A stretch of 64,000 nt of DNA from DATFVJ01 sp963826515 (GCA_963826515.1 CAWGXI010000006.1:62001-126000); one strand, 5' to 3'. Positions 45,915 to 55,651 are shown, numbered from the stretch's first letter. Notes: generated by a model from the sequence alone, not told the origin. Numbers and translations are program-made.

Positions 45915-46445
45915 ATGACCGAAGCGTGGACGGCTCCGCCGGTGGAGCGCACCGAGCCTGGGCTCATCCTGAGTGAGCGCCAGGCGCTTGAGGCTTGGCT
46001 GGACTTCCATCGCGGCACGCTGCTGCACAAGTGCGCCGGCCTGACCGCCGGCCAGCTGAAGGAGCGGCCGGTTCCGCCGTCCCGGCTATCTCTGCTTGGC
46101 CTGGTGCGGCACATGACCGAGGTGGAGCGCTGGTGGTTCCGTATGCATGCGGCAACCACCGACCTGCCCTTCCCCTACGACCCGGACCAAACCGGCCAGG
46201 ACTTCGAAGCGCTTGACGACGCGGACGCGGCCGCCGGCATCGAGGCATTCAAACAGGAAATACAGCACGCACGCGCCGCCGTGGCCGGAAAGCAGCTTGA
46301 TGACGTCGTGCCCAGCCGCGGTCACCATCCGGAGCGCGCCCGTGACATCCGCTGGATCTACCTGCACATGATCGAGGAGTACGCGCGCCACAACGGCCAC
46401 GCCGACCTCATCCGGGAGCGGATCGACCGCATGACCGGTGACTGA
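45915..46445 (+). CDS. DinB-family protein (DUF664-like)
   Basis: 176 residues from ATG 45915 (an in-frame GTG at 45906 is possible). ILSERQALEAWLDFHRGTLL, LSLLGLVRHMTEVERWWFRM and RWIYLHMIEEYARHNGHADL with IRERIDRMTGD show the four-helix DinB fold with the three metal-binding His (RHM, HMIEEY, HNGHAD). The fold is shared by mycothiol- and bacillithiol-dependent transferases. Intact and monocistronic; reaction unknown. Confidence 0.85.
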   Translation: MTEAWTAPPVERTEPGLILSERQALEAWLDFHRGTLLHKCAGLTAGQLKERPVPPSRLSLLGLVRHMTEVERWWFRMHAATTDLPFPYDPDQTGQDFEALDDADAAAGIEAFKQEIQHARAAVAGKQLDDVVPSRGHHPERARDIRWIYLHMIEEYARHNGHADLIRERIDRMTGD

Positions 46446-47069
46446 CGCCCGGATGGGCATCCTTGGCGCAGGCGCTACTTCCGGAGCTAGCAATCAGGAG
46501 ATCGCTTCACACACCGGCGAAGGTGCGCAGGCCGGACAGGATCCAGCCAGGTTCACGCGGATCGACCTGTTACGTGCGGCGATGCTCGCAGCGAACCACC
46601 CTTGCACAGCCGCGCCGAACGGCGGGATTGCGCCCGCCCAGATCTACGGCCGATAAGGTGCCGTGACGAGTTCGCCCGGCGAGGGGTTCCGGCCGCCCGG
46701 CCGGCCGCGTGCCTGACGGTGCGATTGCAGGCCGGAGCGTCACTAGGTTGCGGCTCCCTGCCACTGGCGCTGAAGACCGGTCGGCATTCCTGCGGGCGGA
46801 TTTCAGCGGCCCCGCGGGCCGGCAGCCCCTGCCTAGGCCGGGCTGCCGGCCTCGTGCGCGGCCACCGCAGCCAGGCCGGCCGCGAGTATCGGCTCAGCGG
46901 CGGCTTGCCGCCAGTTCGGCGTGCTTCGCCTAGAGCTCGGCGTGCCACCGGCGGCCGCCCGGACCCGGCGCCCGGCCAGTAGAATCTGGGCCACATCCCG
47001 GGCGCCGGGAGGCGCCCGTCCCGGTCCCGGCAATGCACTTTCTCGGTATCGCCGCAGCTCGCGCACGGT
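46446..47069. other. no recognisable gene
   Basis: GC-rich sequence with several overlapping frames but no protein motifs. It ends where the KatG fragment starts. Confidence 0.3.
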
Positions 47070-47769
47070 GCTGCGCACCTTGGAGGGGATCCAGGAGGCC
47101 TTCAACGCCGCCCAGACCGGCGGCAAGCAGGTCTCGCTCGGCGACCTGATCGTGCTCGCTGGTGGTGCGGCCGTCGAGCAGGCGGCCAAGGACGCCGGCT
47201 TCGACGTCGAGGTCCCCTTCACGCCGGGCCGCGCGGACGCGTCGCAGGAGCAAACCGACGCGGAGTCGTTCGCCGCGCTCGAGCCGGCCGCCGACGGGTT
47301 CCGCAACTACCTCGGGAAGGGCAACCGGCTGCCGGCCGAGTACCTGCTGCTCGACCGGGCGAACCTGCTGACCCTGAGCGCCCCCGAGATGACGGTCCTC
47401 GTCGGCGGCCTCCGCGTCCTGGGCGCGAACTACCAGCAGGCGCCGCTCGGCGTCTTCACCACGACCCCCGGGTCGCTGACCAACGACTTCTTCGTCAACC
47501 TGCTCGATCTGGGCACGCCGTGGCGGGCGACGTCCGAGGACACGTTCGAGGGCCGCGACGCCGCCACGGGCGAGGTCAAGTGGACCGGCAGCCGTGCCGG
47601 CCTCGTCTTCGGGTCGAACTCCGAGCTGCGCGCGCTCGCGGAGGTCTACGCGAGCGATGACGCGAAGGAGAAGTTCGTGCACGACTTCGTCGCGGCGTGG
47701 GACAAGGTGATGAACCTCGACCGGTTCGACCTCGTCTGGCGGCTGACCAGCCTCACTGCGTCGCCATGA
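47070..47769 (+). pseudogene. katG: catalase-peroxidase (KatG) C-terminal domain only
   Basis: The frame from 47078 reads LRTLEGIQEAFNAAQTGGKQ, SLGDLIVLAGGAAVEQAAKD and FTPGRADASQEQTDAESFAA, then LLLDRANLLTLSAPEMTVLV and ANYQQAPLGVFTTTPGSLTN, VFGSNSELRALAEVYASDDA and FVHDFVAAWDKVMNLDRFDL. This is the last 225 residues of KatG, the structural C-terminal half that carries no haem. The active N-terminal domain is missing, and after RFDL the original end is replaced by VWRLTSLTASP. The ORF reads in from unrelated DNA, so no proper start exists. Confidence 0.8.
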
Positions 47770-48517
47770 CGATGCAGCGCCGCAGCTCCACGACCGCCTC
47801 CGGGAGGCCCTCTACTGTCACGCCGCTTGGCTCGCGGGCGCCCTCCCGGTTCCACACCCAGCGCAGCACGGCCGTCGGCGGGCCGCTCACGGTCACGTCG
47901 GCCGTGTCGTCGCCAGCACCGTCCCGGACGGTGAACAGACCCGGGCCGGTCCGCACCTGCCACGCCGCGCCGTCGGTCCGCACCGTGTACGTCCGGCCCG
48001 GCGAGCCGGCCAGGATGTCAGTGAAGTAGTCGCTCCATGCGGCGACGCTGTACGCCACGAAGACCTTGAGCAGCTCGTCGATGCCGTCAACGGCGAGGTC
48101 GGCCGGGACCGGCGCGACCGGCTGCCCGGTGCCGAGCTCGGCGTCAATGCGGTGGATGACCGTCTCCTGCGCCATCCGACGGATCCAGAAGCCGACGGTC
48201 TGGTCCGGCGCGTACCAGGAGCCGGCCGGATCCTGCGGCTTGCGGGCGGCGAACTCGTCGAGCAGCCCGGCGTACGCCCGGTCGAGCAGCGCGAGCGGCT
48301 CCTCGTCCGCGAGTTCCTTCGGCGGCCACGGGTCGGGCTCGGCACCCTCGCGCATGGCCAGGGTCTTGTGCAGGTACACCTCGCCGACGTGGCGGGTCAG
48401 GTCGGCGACGGTCCAGCCGGGACAGCTCGGCACCGCCGCGGCGGGGTCGGTCGGCGCGACGGCCCGCAGGCGGGCAAAGTCGGCCGCGAGGCAGTCGAGG
48501 AATCGGGAATACTCCAT
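47753..48517 (-). CDS. mycothiol-dependent maleylpyruvate-isomerase-family protein
   Basis: 254 residues from ATG 48517: MEYSRFLDCLAADFARLRAV, PSCPGWTVADLTRHVGEVYL (metal-binding His), GFWIRRMAQETVIHRIDAEL (second and third His region) and IDELLKVFVAYSVAAWSDYF. The C-terminal domain reads VRTDGAAWQVRTGPGLFTVR and VTVSGPPTAVLRWVWNREG. This is the complete MDMPI N + C architecture of actinobacteria. Intact. Substrate unknown; the family uses mycothiol as thiol cofactor. Confidence 0.85.
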   Translation of the reverse strand: MEYSRFLDCLAADFARLRAVAPTDPAAAVPSCPGWTVADLTRHVGEVYLHKTLAMREGAEPDPWPPKELADEEPLALLDRAYAGLLDEFAARKPQDPAGSWYAPDQTVGFWIRRMAQETVIHRIDAELGTGQPVAPVPADLAVDGIDELLKVFVAYSVAAWSDYFTDILAGSPGRTYTVRTDGAAWQVRTGPGLFTVRDGAGDDTADVTVSGPPTAVLRWVWNREGAREPSGVTVEGLPEAVVELRRCIVMATQ

Positions 48518-48559
48518 GCCGGACAGTTCAGCACATGCTCACGGCTCATTCAGCCCGTC

Positions 48560-49040
48560 CGGCGGCAGGCCACCGTGCCCTGGTCCGCGGCAATCGCCAC
48601 GGGTCTGCTGCGGAGCAGCGACGGGACGGTCAGCAGCGGGCCTGCGCTGGAAGGTTGGCCGCCCGGCGATGCCGCATTGCTCGATGCGTGGTTCGCGGGA
48701 CTGCGCGCGGTTTGCAGGGCACTGGCCGATCCCCGGCAGGAGGACGGCTTCACTGGACTGCTGGTGTGCGCGCTGGCGCTGCTCGCGATCTGGCGCAGCG
48801 TGCGGTTTGCCCGTCATCGCCACCCTCGGCGACCTGCACCAGGTGATCCAGCTCCTGTTCGGCAGGGACGGTGACCACCTGCACGCAGTCCAGCTAGGAC
48901 GAAGAACGTACAGCGACCCTTCCTTCACCCTGGAAGACGCGGCCGACGAGGATGGCATCCGGGTACGTGACGCCTGCCGGCGCGGGGTCAAGGTCGGGTA
49001 CGAGTACGACTTCGGGGCAAGCTGGCAGCACTCGGCTTAA
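48560..49040 (+). pseudogene. plasmid pRiA4b ORF-3-like protein fragment
   Basis: Frames together give TGLLRSSDGTVSSGPALEGW and GFTGLLVCALALLAI, then VIATLGDLHQVIQLLFGRDG, HLHAVQLGRRTYSDPSFTLE and DEDGIRVRDACRRGVKVGYE with YDFGASWQHSA. The last part is the ORF-3 domain (LHxxIQ...GWxxxHLHxF...YxYDFGDxWxH), here with the stop directly after WQH. A frameshift near 48815 and loss of the C-terminal half make it a remnant. Confidence 0.65.
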
Positions 49041-49059
49041 CGATCTGTCTCCGGGCCGC

Positions 49060-49399
49060 TCACTGTCCGAGGTCCGAGCTGAGCTTGGATCGCTGCTCCT
49101 CGAGCGCGGCCAGCTCGGTCCGGAGGCGTCTTATCTCGCGGTTGACGCGCGCCAGCTCGGCTCTGGCTTGCCGTTCGTTGACTTACCGGTCGCCGTGGGA
49201 TGTCCTGGCGAGGGCCTCGACCTAGCGGCGGAGAAGTCTCAGCCACGGGTTCCCGTGCATCGCGGCCTGGCGGTAGTGCAGCGTACCCGCGTCGATCGCG
49301 TCGTAGATCTCATCCTGGGTCAGCCCGAACTCCTGGCGGGCGGTCTTGTCGCTCAGCGTTGCGCCGTTGCGCTGTCATTCGTCGTTCGGATAGGCCATG
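49060..49399 (-). pseudogene. small conserved protein with three in-frame stops
   Basis: One frame from ATG 49399: MAYPNDE, TGA, then GATLSDKTARQEFGLTQDEI, YDAIDAGTLHYRQAAMHGNP and WLRLLRR, TAG, VEALARTSHGDR, TAA, VNERQARAELARVNREIRRL and RTELAALEEQRSKLSSDLGQ to TGA. The C-terminal part is a coiled coil; the rest resembles a helical small-protein family found widely in bacteria. Three separate nonsense codons without frameshift argue for old decay rather than sequencing error. Confidence 0.65.
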
Positions 49400-49500
49400 G
49401 CTGATCCTCTGGTGGCCGTCGCGGAGTCTGGCCGGGCGGAACTCCGGCCGTCCGGCCATGGTAAATCCGCCTGCCGCTGCCCTGCTGCACATTCCCAGCC

Positions 49501-49977
49501 TCAGTCCGCCAGAAGCTGCAGAACGCCGGGGCGCTCCCACTCATGACGGTCGGCGTCCCTGCTGGCGAGGCCCTCGACGACAGCGAGGCCGAGTGCCACG
49601 CGGTAGCCATCGACCGGCCACAGCCGCGCGAGCTCGTCGGCCAGGTCCTCGGCCTGCAAGCACGGCACGACGATCGCATCCACCCGGATCCACCCCCATC
49701 CGCGGGCTGGCGAGCCTCTTCGGCGCGGCGAAGCCCGCCAGCACCCCGCCGCGGCGCTCCGCCTGCGCGACCAGCCACTCCTCGGGGGGCTGATCGTTGG
49801 CCCGCTCGCCAGGCATCTTGCCGACGGCCACGGTGAGCGCCTCCCGGGCGACGTCCGGCGGCGCGTCGGTAAACCACCATCCCGTCTCGTGATCAGGGCC
49901 GCCGGAGTCCTCCAGGTCGCGGCGGCAGTACAACAGGAGCAGTTGCGCCACGCGGTCGCCTGCCTCGTGCGCTGTCA
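49501..49977 (-). pseudogene. uncharacterised protein, frameshifted
   Basis: ATG 49977 gives MTAHEAGDRVAQLLLLYCRR, ETGWWFTDAPPDVAREALTV and PPEEWLVAQAERRGGVLAGF, and after one shift near 49690, VDAIVVPCLQAEDLADELAR, LWPVDGYRVALGLAVVEGLA and a stop at 49501. With the shift repaired it would be about 155 residues. I do not recognise the family. Confidence 0.45.
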
Positions 49978-49979
49978 TC

Positions 49980-50640
49980 CTGGTCGGCGCGGGTGCTGAC
50001 TCGCCACGGCTGACCGCGACCTCGCTCTGCTGATCGGCCAGCACGACGTCGCGGTCCGTTCCGCCAGCTACGGCGACGGAACGGACCCACGAGCAGATCT
50101 CGCTCCGCCGCCAGGACATCCTCGAACCCGCAGCTATACGCGCCCTCCCACCAGGCACTGCGCTGCTGCTCGCCACGGGCACGAAACCCGCGCTAATCGG
50201 GCGGCGGCCCTGGTACGCGGGGCGATCCGCCGCCAAGATCAATGCGGCTGTCCACCGCGGCCAGGTTGAGTTCACCGACGCCGCCAGTGCCCGGACCAAG
50301 CTGGCGGAACGTCCACACCAGATCCCTCCGACGGCCGTTACCGCCGCGATGACCCCGGCCGCCGCGGCGTTGAGCCACTCCACGTGGCGCGCCGGTTCGT
50401 CGGGGAGCTTCCCGTCCGGTACCTGGCGCAACGGGATGGCCTCGGCCCGCCCGGGTGGCCACAATCCCGGCCGCCCACGGTGACCCCGGCCGACGTGCGT
50501 GGCCAGCTGCCGGAACGTCCACTCCGGGCAGGTGGGCACCGGACGCGCCAGGTCGCCGCTGACGATCTCGGCGAGCTCCGCCCCGGTTGGGCGGTAAACG
50601 TTGCCGATGTTCCCGGTGCTAAGGCGGCAGGGCCGGTGAG
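49980..50640 (-). pseudogene. maleylpyruvate-isomerase-like gene, degenerate
   Basis: Frames on the minus strand read YRPTGAELAEIVSGDLARPV, PTCPEWTFRQLATHVGR, AIPLRQVPDGKLPDEPARHV and EWLNAAAAGVIAAVTAVGG, the N-terminal MDMPI domain; further down RSVAVAGGTDRDVVLADQQS may be the C-terminal domain. Several frame changes separate them. A second, broken relative of the intact gene at 47753. Confidence 0.5.
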
Positions 50641-50689
50641 TGCGGTGGCCCAGGGCCAGGTCCGCTGACGTGCGGGCCACCGGTCGGGG

Positions 50690-51413
50690 TAGGCGACGTG
50701 GAGAGCGAGTTCGCCGACGGCGAGGACGACGTCGATCTCGGCGGATCAGGATCTGGCTTGCCAGCCGGCGGTGGTGGATGGCCCAGTCGTACGGGCCGGC
50801 GTAGCTGTGCGCGAGCTGTCTGGAACACATACTGCGAGAGCAGGAAACACGAGACCGCAAATGGCAGGGCAGCGAATCCACGACATCGGACCAGCATTCT
50901 GACAATTCTGGCGGGCAGTTGGACTCAGCTTCCCTGGCCGACGAGGTCATACTCCTGAGGACGCGCATCTCCCGTGAAGGCGCATCTTCCTATCGCGTAG
51001 TCATGGAGACTTCAACGCGGTCGCCCGGAGCGCCCTTGACTTTAGGGCCAATCTTCATGAATATGTCATAAGAAAACCAGCCGAGGTTATTGCCGGTGCG
51101 GCAGACCTTCCTGCGCCGGTGGTAGACGTGCTCGGAGGAGCTTCCCCCCCGAGGTTTGACGAGCCAGCCGCAGTCCCGCCGGGTGCCGAGATCCGCCGCC
51201 GCGAGGTTCTCGGAGGCGTCATCAACGGCGGACGCTGCATCAGCCCCGGCTCGAGCCCGCGACCTAGGGCGAGCGCCTGCAACGTCTGGGTGCCGAGGCT
51301 GCCCCACGTCCAGTGCGGCGGCGGCACACGCGTTCGTCGGATTCCGTCCGACCTGCGGCTGACCTGCTCGGCTGAGCGCGTCGGCCGCACGCCGTTGGCA
51401 GCCGGTCGCCGGG
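50690..51413. other. no confident gene
   Basis: The minus strand has protein-like bits (EIDVVLAVGELALHVAYPDR; GWFSYDIFMKIGPKVKGAPG) but in short frames without clear starts. No known family found. Confidence 0.3.
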
Positions 51414-52595
51414 TCAGCTTGCGGGCGTGGCAGGCTTCGGGCCCGTCGAGCGCAGGCTGCCGAGCGTACTCAAGATGTTGAACCAGAACCGGGCACCGGG
51501 GACGAGCGCCGTGATCGTGATAAGGAAACCAATAAGCACGAGCACGACCTGCCAGGGAGAGCCGCCGTGTCGGCTGAAAATTCCCCGCTGATCCCACCAG
51601 TTGCAGGTCGTTGCCGATGCGGCGCAATCGGCGACGGTTCCCCATCCGATCGGCAGCCCGGCCTTCGCTGCTGCCGACAGTTGCCCATGAAGACTCGACA
51701 GGCAATCCTGCTGGCTCTGGTTCGCAGGACAGGACGTGACTTTGGCTGCCACGGTGCTCACGGCCGTGCGGACGGTGCTGTCGCTGTACAGCGTGCGCCC
51801 GATGGTGAGCGCGTTGACATTGAGCAACAGTACGAGGATTGCACCGGCCACAAGTGTGATCTTGGCGACGTGCCGCTTGTACCAGCCGGACACCCGATCC
51901 ATGTGATCGTCGTACCAGTGCTCGACGGAGGTGCGGAAGGTGTTGATGTCGCCGCCTGCGTGCTTGACCAGCGCCTGGAGCGACAGCTTGAGCGTCGACA
52001 GCTCGGGAGGCAGCTTGCCGACGTTCGTCGCGAGATCGTCTATGGTTGTCTTTCCTGTCGCGGCGGGCACGACCAGGTCGATGATAGCGTCGGCGAACGA
52101 CCTCGCGGGGATGTAGGCCGGCAGGCTCCTGCGGTCCCGCCACACCTGTGTTTTCTTCGTTATGAACCCAGGCTTCTTTTGTCTTTCTTCAGGCTGCGCC
52201 GCAGCGGCCGCCTGGCCCGCTGGCGTTGCTGGAGTGGCCGGCGCTGCTGGTGGCCGTGCTGACGGAACGGTCAAATCTCGGCTCGTGATCTCGCCAACCA
52301 TCCCCTGGCTCCGCAAGATCGGGCTGCCGAGCAGTGCGCCGGTCGCCGACGCCGGTTTCGCGGTGCCCTGCCCCTCAACAAAGTCCGTTAGGGTCTTGTA
52401 GTCCTTTTCTGCGTTGGTCAGGACTGTTTCCGTTCTGCCGCCGTCGAGGAGCTCACGCAGACCACGTAACAAGTAGTCCCCGCGTAATCCGAAGAAACGC
52501 GCGATCAACTCGGTGACGACGGAGGCAAGGGCGGCCGTCACGCCGAAGACGAAGGCCATACCTATCGCCAAATCAATGATCCCTGAACTTGGCAT
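51414..52595 (-). CDS. uncharacterised membrane protein with three transmembrane helices
   Basis: 393 residues from ATG 52595 with ribosome-binding site AGGGGG. Helix 1 near the N-terminus (IIDLAIGMAFVFGVTAALAS, residues 5-25) is followed by RFFGLRGDYLLRGLRELLDG and a Pro/Ala-rich linker, then a soluble domain (AYIPARSFADAIIDLVVPAA, LPPELSTLKLSLQALVKHAG) and two helices (ITLVAGAILVLLLNVNALTI; WQVVLVLIGFLITITALVPG). WYDDHMDRVSGWYKRH precedes helix 2 and recurs in a family of bacterial membrane proteins of unknown role. Intact. Confidence 0.75.
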   Translation of the reverse strand: MPSSGIIDLAIGMAFVFGVTAALASVVTELIARFFGLRGDYLLRGLRELLDGGRTETVLTNAEKDYKTLTDFVEGQGTAKPASATGALLGSPILRSQGMVGEITSRDLTVPSARPPAAPATPATPAGQAAAAAQPEERQKKPGFITKKTQVWRDRRSLPAYIPARSFADAIIDLVVPAATGKTTIDDLATNVGKLPPELSTLKLSLQALVKHAGGDINTFRTSVEHWYDDHMDRVSGWYKRHVAKITLVAGAILVLLLNVNALTIGRTLYSDSTVRTAVSTVAAKVTSCPANQSQQDCLSSLHGQLSAAAKAGLPIGWGTVADCAASATTCNWWDQRGIFSRHGGSPWQVVLVLIGFLITITALVPGARFWFNILSTLGSLRSTGPKPATPAS

Positions 52596-52963
52596 GCCGG
52601 ATACCCCCTAAAAGCCTGACTGGTCCAATCGACCAGACAGGCAACTCCCTCAATTGTGGCGCCGGTTTTCGACGGGCCACCAGACAGAAGCTCATCCTCC
52701 CCGCCGACTGCGCCGAACACTTTAGCGCGATTGGATCAGGTTCGCCCGCATATCAGCTCCCGCCTTCGGGCGCGACCGGGTAACTGGCAGCGCACTGGTG
52801 GGCGTGCCAGGACCGTGCCAGGACCACTGACGTGATCGGTCATCGTGAGGTATGGCCCGAAGTCGTTGTCCGGAAACCGCAGCGGCAGAGCTCACCGGCC
52901 GCCACTGGCGAGCTGCCCTGTCGTAAGTCCGCCGTGTTCGCGCTGGCCTGCCATCCTTGGGAC
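52596..52963. other. intergenic region between membrane protein and globin genes
   Basis: An open frame reads into the globin gene from 52832 but the stretch before ATG 52964 shows no similarity. It presumably contains divergent promoters. Confidence 0.35.
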
Positions 52964-53413
52964 ATGCAGAGCGTGTATGCGGCCGCGGGCGGCAGCGAGG
53001 GCCTACTCCGCCTGGCCGAGGCGTGGCACTCCCGGGTGATGGCCGACGAGATAGTCAGCCACGCGTTTAGCCATGGATTCCATCCTCAGCACCACGAGCG
53101 GCTCGCCGCGTACTGGGCTGAGGCCCTCGGGGGGCCCACCACGTACTCCGATAGCTATGGAGACGGGACGTCGGTCGTGCGTATCCACAGCGGCAACGGC
53201 CCGCACGAGGAGATGGACCGCCGGGCGATTGCCTGTTTCGACCAGGCTCTGCAGGACGTGGGGCCGACAGCGGCCGAGCCACTCCGGCAGGTGTTGCACG
53301 ATTACTTCGCCTGGGCCACCACGACGACCATGTCGCGCTACCACGAGTCTGCTGACGATGTCCCCGCGGGCCTGAGCATTCCGCGATGGTCATGGGACGG
53401 ACCGCAACGCTGA
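52964..53413 (+). CDS. truncated haemoglobin (group II-like)
   Basis: Start chosen at ATG 52964, where globin similarity begins; 149 residues. SVYAAAGGSEGLLRLAEAWH, ADEIVSHAFSHGFHPQHHER and LAAYWAEALGGPTTYSDSYG form helices A to E; SVVRIHSGNGPHEEMDRRAI carries the proximal His region, and LRQVLHDYFAWATTTTMSRY closes the fold. The order and the YWxExLGGP motif fit actinobacterial truncated globins. It would bind oxygen or nitric oxide in the cytosol. Intact. Confidence 0.8.
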   Translation: MQSVYAAAGGSEGLLRLAEAWHSRVMADEIVSHAFSHGFHPQHHERLAAYWAEALGGPTTYSDSYGDGTSVVRIHSGNGPHEEMDRRAIACFDQALQDVGPTAAEPLRQVLHDYFAWATTTTMSRYHESADDVPAGLSIPRWSWDGPQR

Positions 53414-53579
53414 GCCGAGCACATCCCGCAAAATGAGTAACGCTGACCATTGCGTACCCCCGGCACGCGGCGCCAGGCTGGCCGCCGGGCGTGCGAAGGG
53501 GGATGGTATTGACTGCCGTTGCAACCGTAAAGTGCGTTGCTGCTGACAGCGCTCTCGCGGGCTGCTGCCTCGCCGGTCG

Positions 53580-53930
53580 TGGAACATCTTCTTCGTGACG
53601 CCGGCGACATTGCTGCGCTGGCACCGCGACCTGGTTGCCCACAAGTGGACCTACCCGCGGAAACTTCCAGGCCCCCATCCACCAGGACAGACATTCGTGA
53701 TGCGATCCTGCGCCTGGCCAGGGAGCACCCGACGTGGAGCTACCAGCGGATCAGCGGCGAACTCGCCGGGGCCGGTATCCGTGTGCCGCCAAGCACGGTG
53801 CGCGACATCCTCAAGCAGGCATGCCTCGATCCGGCGCGCGCCGATCTGGGCCGTCGTGGGACGAGTTCCTGAAGGCACAGGCCAAGGGGATCCTCGCCTG
53901 CGATCTGTTCCACGTCGCCTGGTTGAGTGT
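53580..53930 (+). pseudogene. integrase-type transposase, middle fragment
   Basis: Overlapping frames give VTPATLLRWHRDLVAHKWTY, PRKLPG, then RDAILRLAREHPTWSYQRIS and GELAGAGIRVPPSTVRDILK, and finally SWDEFLKAQAKGILACDLFH. This is the HTH and linker part of the IS481-like integrase family, ending exactly where the first catalytic Asp (CDLFHVDT) should follow; here it reads CDLFHVAW. Two frame changes. Confidence 0.65.
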
Positions 53931-54002
53931 GTCCTGTGTGGCCAGTGCCGGGGTCTTTGCGTCCTGCGCAGATTCCGTATCACGGGATGTATATTGCGGG
54001 TT

Positions 54003-54584
54003 ATGCAAGTGCAGGCTCCGCCGCTGCTGCCGCTGTTGCGGTCACGGTTGCAGGCCGAGCTGCCGACGCTGGTGTTGTTGACTCCTGGCCGGGAGTGGAC
54101 GCTGACGGAGCTGGCCGGGCGGGTGGGCGCGTCGGTGTCATCGGCGCAGCGGGAGGTGGCCCGGGCGGAGCAGACCGGGGTGGTCTCCTCCCGCCGGGGG
54201 AACACGCGCCTGGTTACCGCTGCGGACTTGCCGTTGACGGGTCCGCCGACCGAGCTGCTGCTGCGCTCATTCGGGCCGCGCCAGGTGCTCGCGGAAGAAC
54301 TCGCGGGGCTCGATGGCATTGAGGCCGTCTACCTGTTCGGATCCTGGGCTGCGCGTTATGCGGGGCAGCAGGGCCGGGCACCTGCAGACCTGGATGTGCT
54401 CGTCATCGGCCAGCCAGACCGTGACGAGCTTGATGAGGCCGCGCATCGGGCCGGGGCGCGGCTGGCACGCGAGGTCAACGTGACGATCCGGTCCGCGCGG
54501 TGGTGGCGGGATGGCGGGGATACGTTCCACGCCGAGGTGACCCGCCGTCCCCTGGTTCCCGTGCTGGAACAAGAGCACCGCTAG
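54003..54584 (+). CDS. winged-helix / MNT-type nucleotidyltransferase (antitoxin-like)
   Basis: ATG 54003, 193 residues. Residues 10-85 form a winged helix (LTPGREWTLTELAGRVGASV, SSAQREVARAEQTGVVSSRR). Residues 100-190 form a minimal nucleotidyltransferase: AVYLFGSWAARYAG (GSW motif), PADLDVLVIG (DxD) and VNVTIRSARWW. Such proteins pair with HEPN proteins as toxin-antitoxin modules, where the MNT enzyme adds nucleotides to the toxin. The stop overlaps the GTG of a HEPN gene by one base (TAGTG), which supports the pairing. Intact. Confidence 0.8.
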   Translation: MQVQAPPLLPLLRSRLQAELPTLVLLTPGREWTLTELAGRVGASVSSAQREVARAEQTGVVSSRRGNTRLVTAADLPLTGPPTELLLRSFGPRQVLAEELAGLDGIEAVYLFGSWAARYAGQQGRAPADLDVLVIGQPDRDELDEAAHRAGARLAREVNVTIRSARWWRDGGDTFHAEVTRRPLVPVLEQEHR

Positions 54585-55042
54585 TGACCTGGCAGCCCGG
54601 CCGGGATCGGATCAGGGAGCTCCTCGCCGCCGGGGAGCTGTGACAAGTCACTCCCGATGACGTTATCGCCCACCGGCTGCTGGAGGACGCGGGCCGCCAC
54701 CTGGCCACCGCCGAAACCGACGTGAAGACCGGGGATCTGTCCGGCGCCTTTCAGCTCGCATACGACGCCTTCCGCAAGAGCGGCGCAAGCTTGCTCGCCG
54801 TCCAGGGATTGCGCGCGACCAGCCGGGGCGGGCACCTGGCGGTGCAGGAAGCGATCCCCGCCCAGTCTGGCTCCACGGTGCGGGTGTTCCGCGCGTTCGG
54901 CCGGATCCGCCGGTCCCGCAATAGCTTCGAATACCCCAGCACCACTGCGCCTGGCCCCTCGCCCGACGCCATCACCGTTGCCACCCAGGCGCGTGAAGCC
55001 GCCACCACCATCCTTGACCAAGGTGTCCTCACGCCCTGGTGA
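54584..55042 (+). pseudogene. HEPN-domain protein with early in-frame stop
   Basis: GTG 54584 gives VTWQPGRDRIRELLAAGEL, then TGA at codon 20, then in the same frame QVTPDDVIAHRLLEDAGRHL, ATAETDVKTGDLSGAFQLAY and DAFRKSGASLLAVQGLRATS, VFRAFGRIRRSRNSFEYPST to the TGA 55040-55042. RRSRNSFEY fits the HEPN RNase-type motif. A GTG at 54722 could restart translation but would lose the first helix pair. So the toxin half of the pair is broken by one base change. Confidence 0.75.
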
Positions 55043-55231
55043 GCCAGCCACCCTCACGCAGAGGACTTGCCGGCCGCGCCGAACCGCTGATCGCTTCCGC
55101 GGGCCAAGCGCTGTCGCCCTTACTCTCATCGAATGGTAAGAACCACTGCGTGACATGCGATCTCGCACCGGCGGCCGCAGCGCCGCCCGGTGCTGCGGCC
55201 CGCGTTGCCGCATCGGGCGTCAGGAACTCGC

Positions 55232-55651
55232 TCAGCTGAGGGGGAGATGCCCTGGGGTTGGCCGGGTAACCGCGCACAGTTTAATCCGCCCTCCGAACCC
55301 GGCGTGCCGTTCGTGCCGTTTGGCAGCAGCGGCGAGGCAGGCGGCGTCGCGTCCCGCCGCAGCGCCTCGGCCTATACGCGGTCGGCCGCCCGGTCGAACC
55401 GGCGCAGCCATCGCCTCGACAAGCTCGCCGGCGGTTGCGTCCGCAAGCCCAAGCTCGGCGTATCGAGGCTCGGCGGTCCGCATCAGCACGCGCGGATCGG
55501 CCGCTCCGAGCAGCCCCAGCACGCGAATGATCTCGGCCGGTGGCGGCGGATCGTCGAGGTAGAGCACCCGCCGCGTGGGCACGCCACGCGCGGCCAGCAG
55601 TTCCCCGGCGCCCTGGCACTTGGAGCACCGCGGGTTGCACCAGACGACCAC
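55232..55651 (-). pseudogene. arsC: ArsC-like glutaredoxin-dependent reductase, altered C-terminus
   Basis: GTG 55651: VVVWCNPRCSKCQGAGELLA and RGVPTRRVLYLDDPPPPAEI, then RVLGLLGAADPRVLMRTAEP and ELGLADATAGELVEAMAA. CNPRCSKC carries the nucleophile Cys of the ArsC/Spx-like family. After AMAA the usual HPVLIERPIV is replaced by PVRPGGRPRIGRGAA, so one base seems lost near 55400 and the Arg-containing C-terminus is gone. It probably does not work as an arsenate reductase. Confidence 0.65.
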
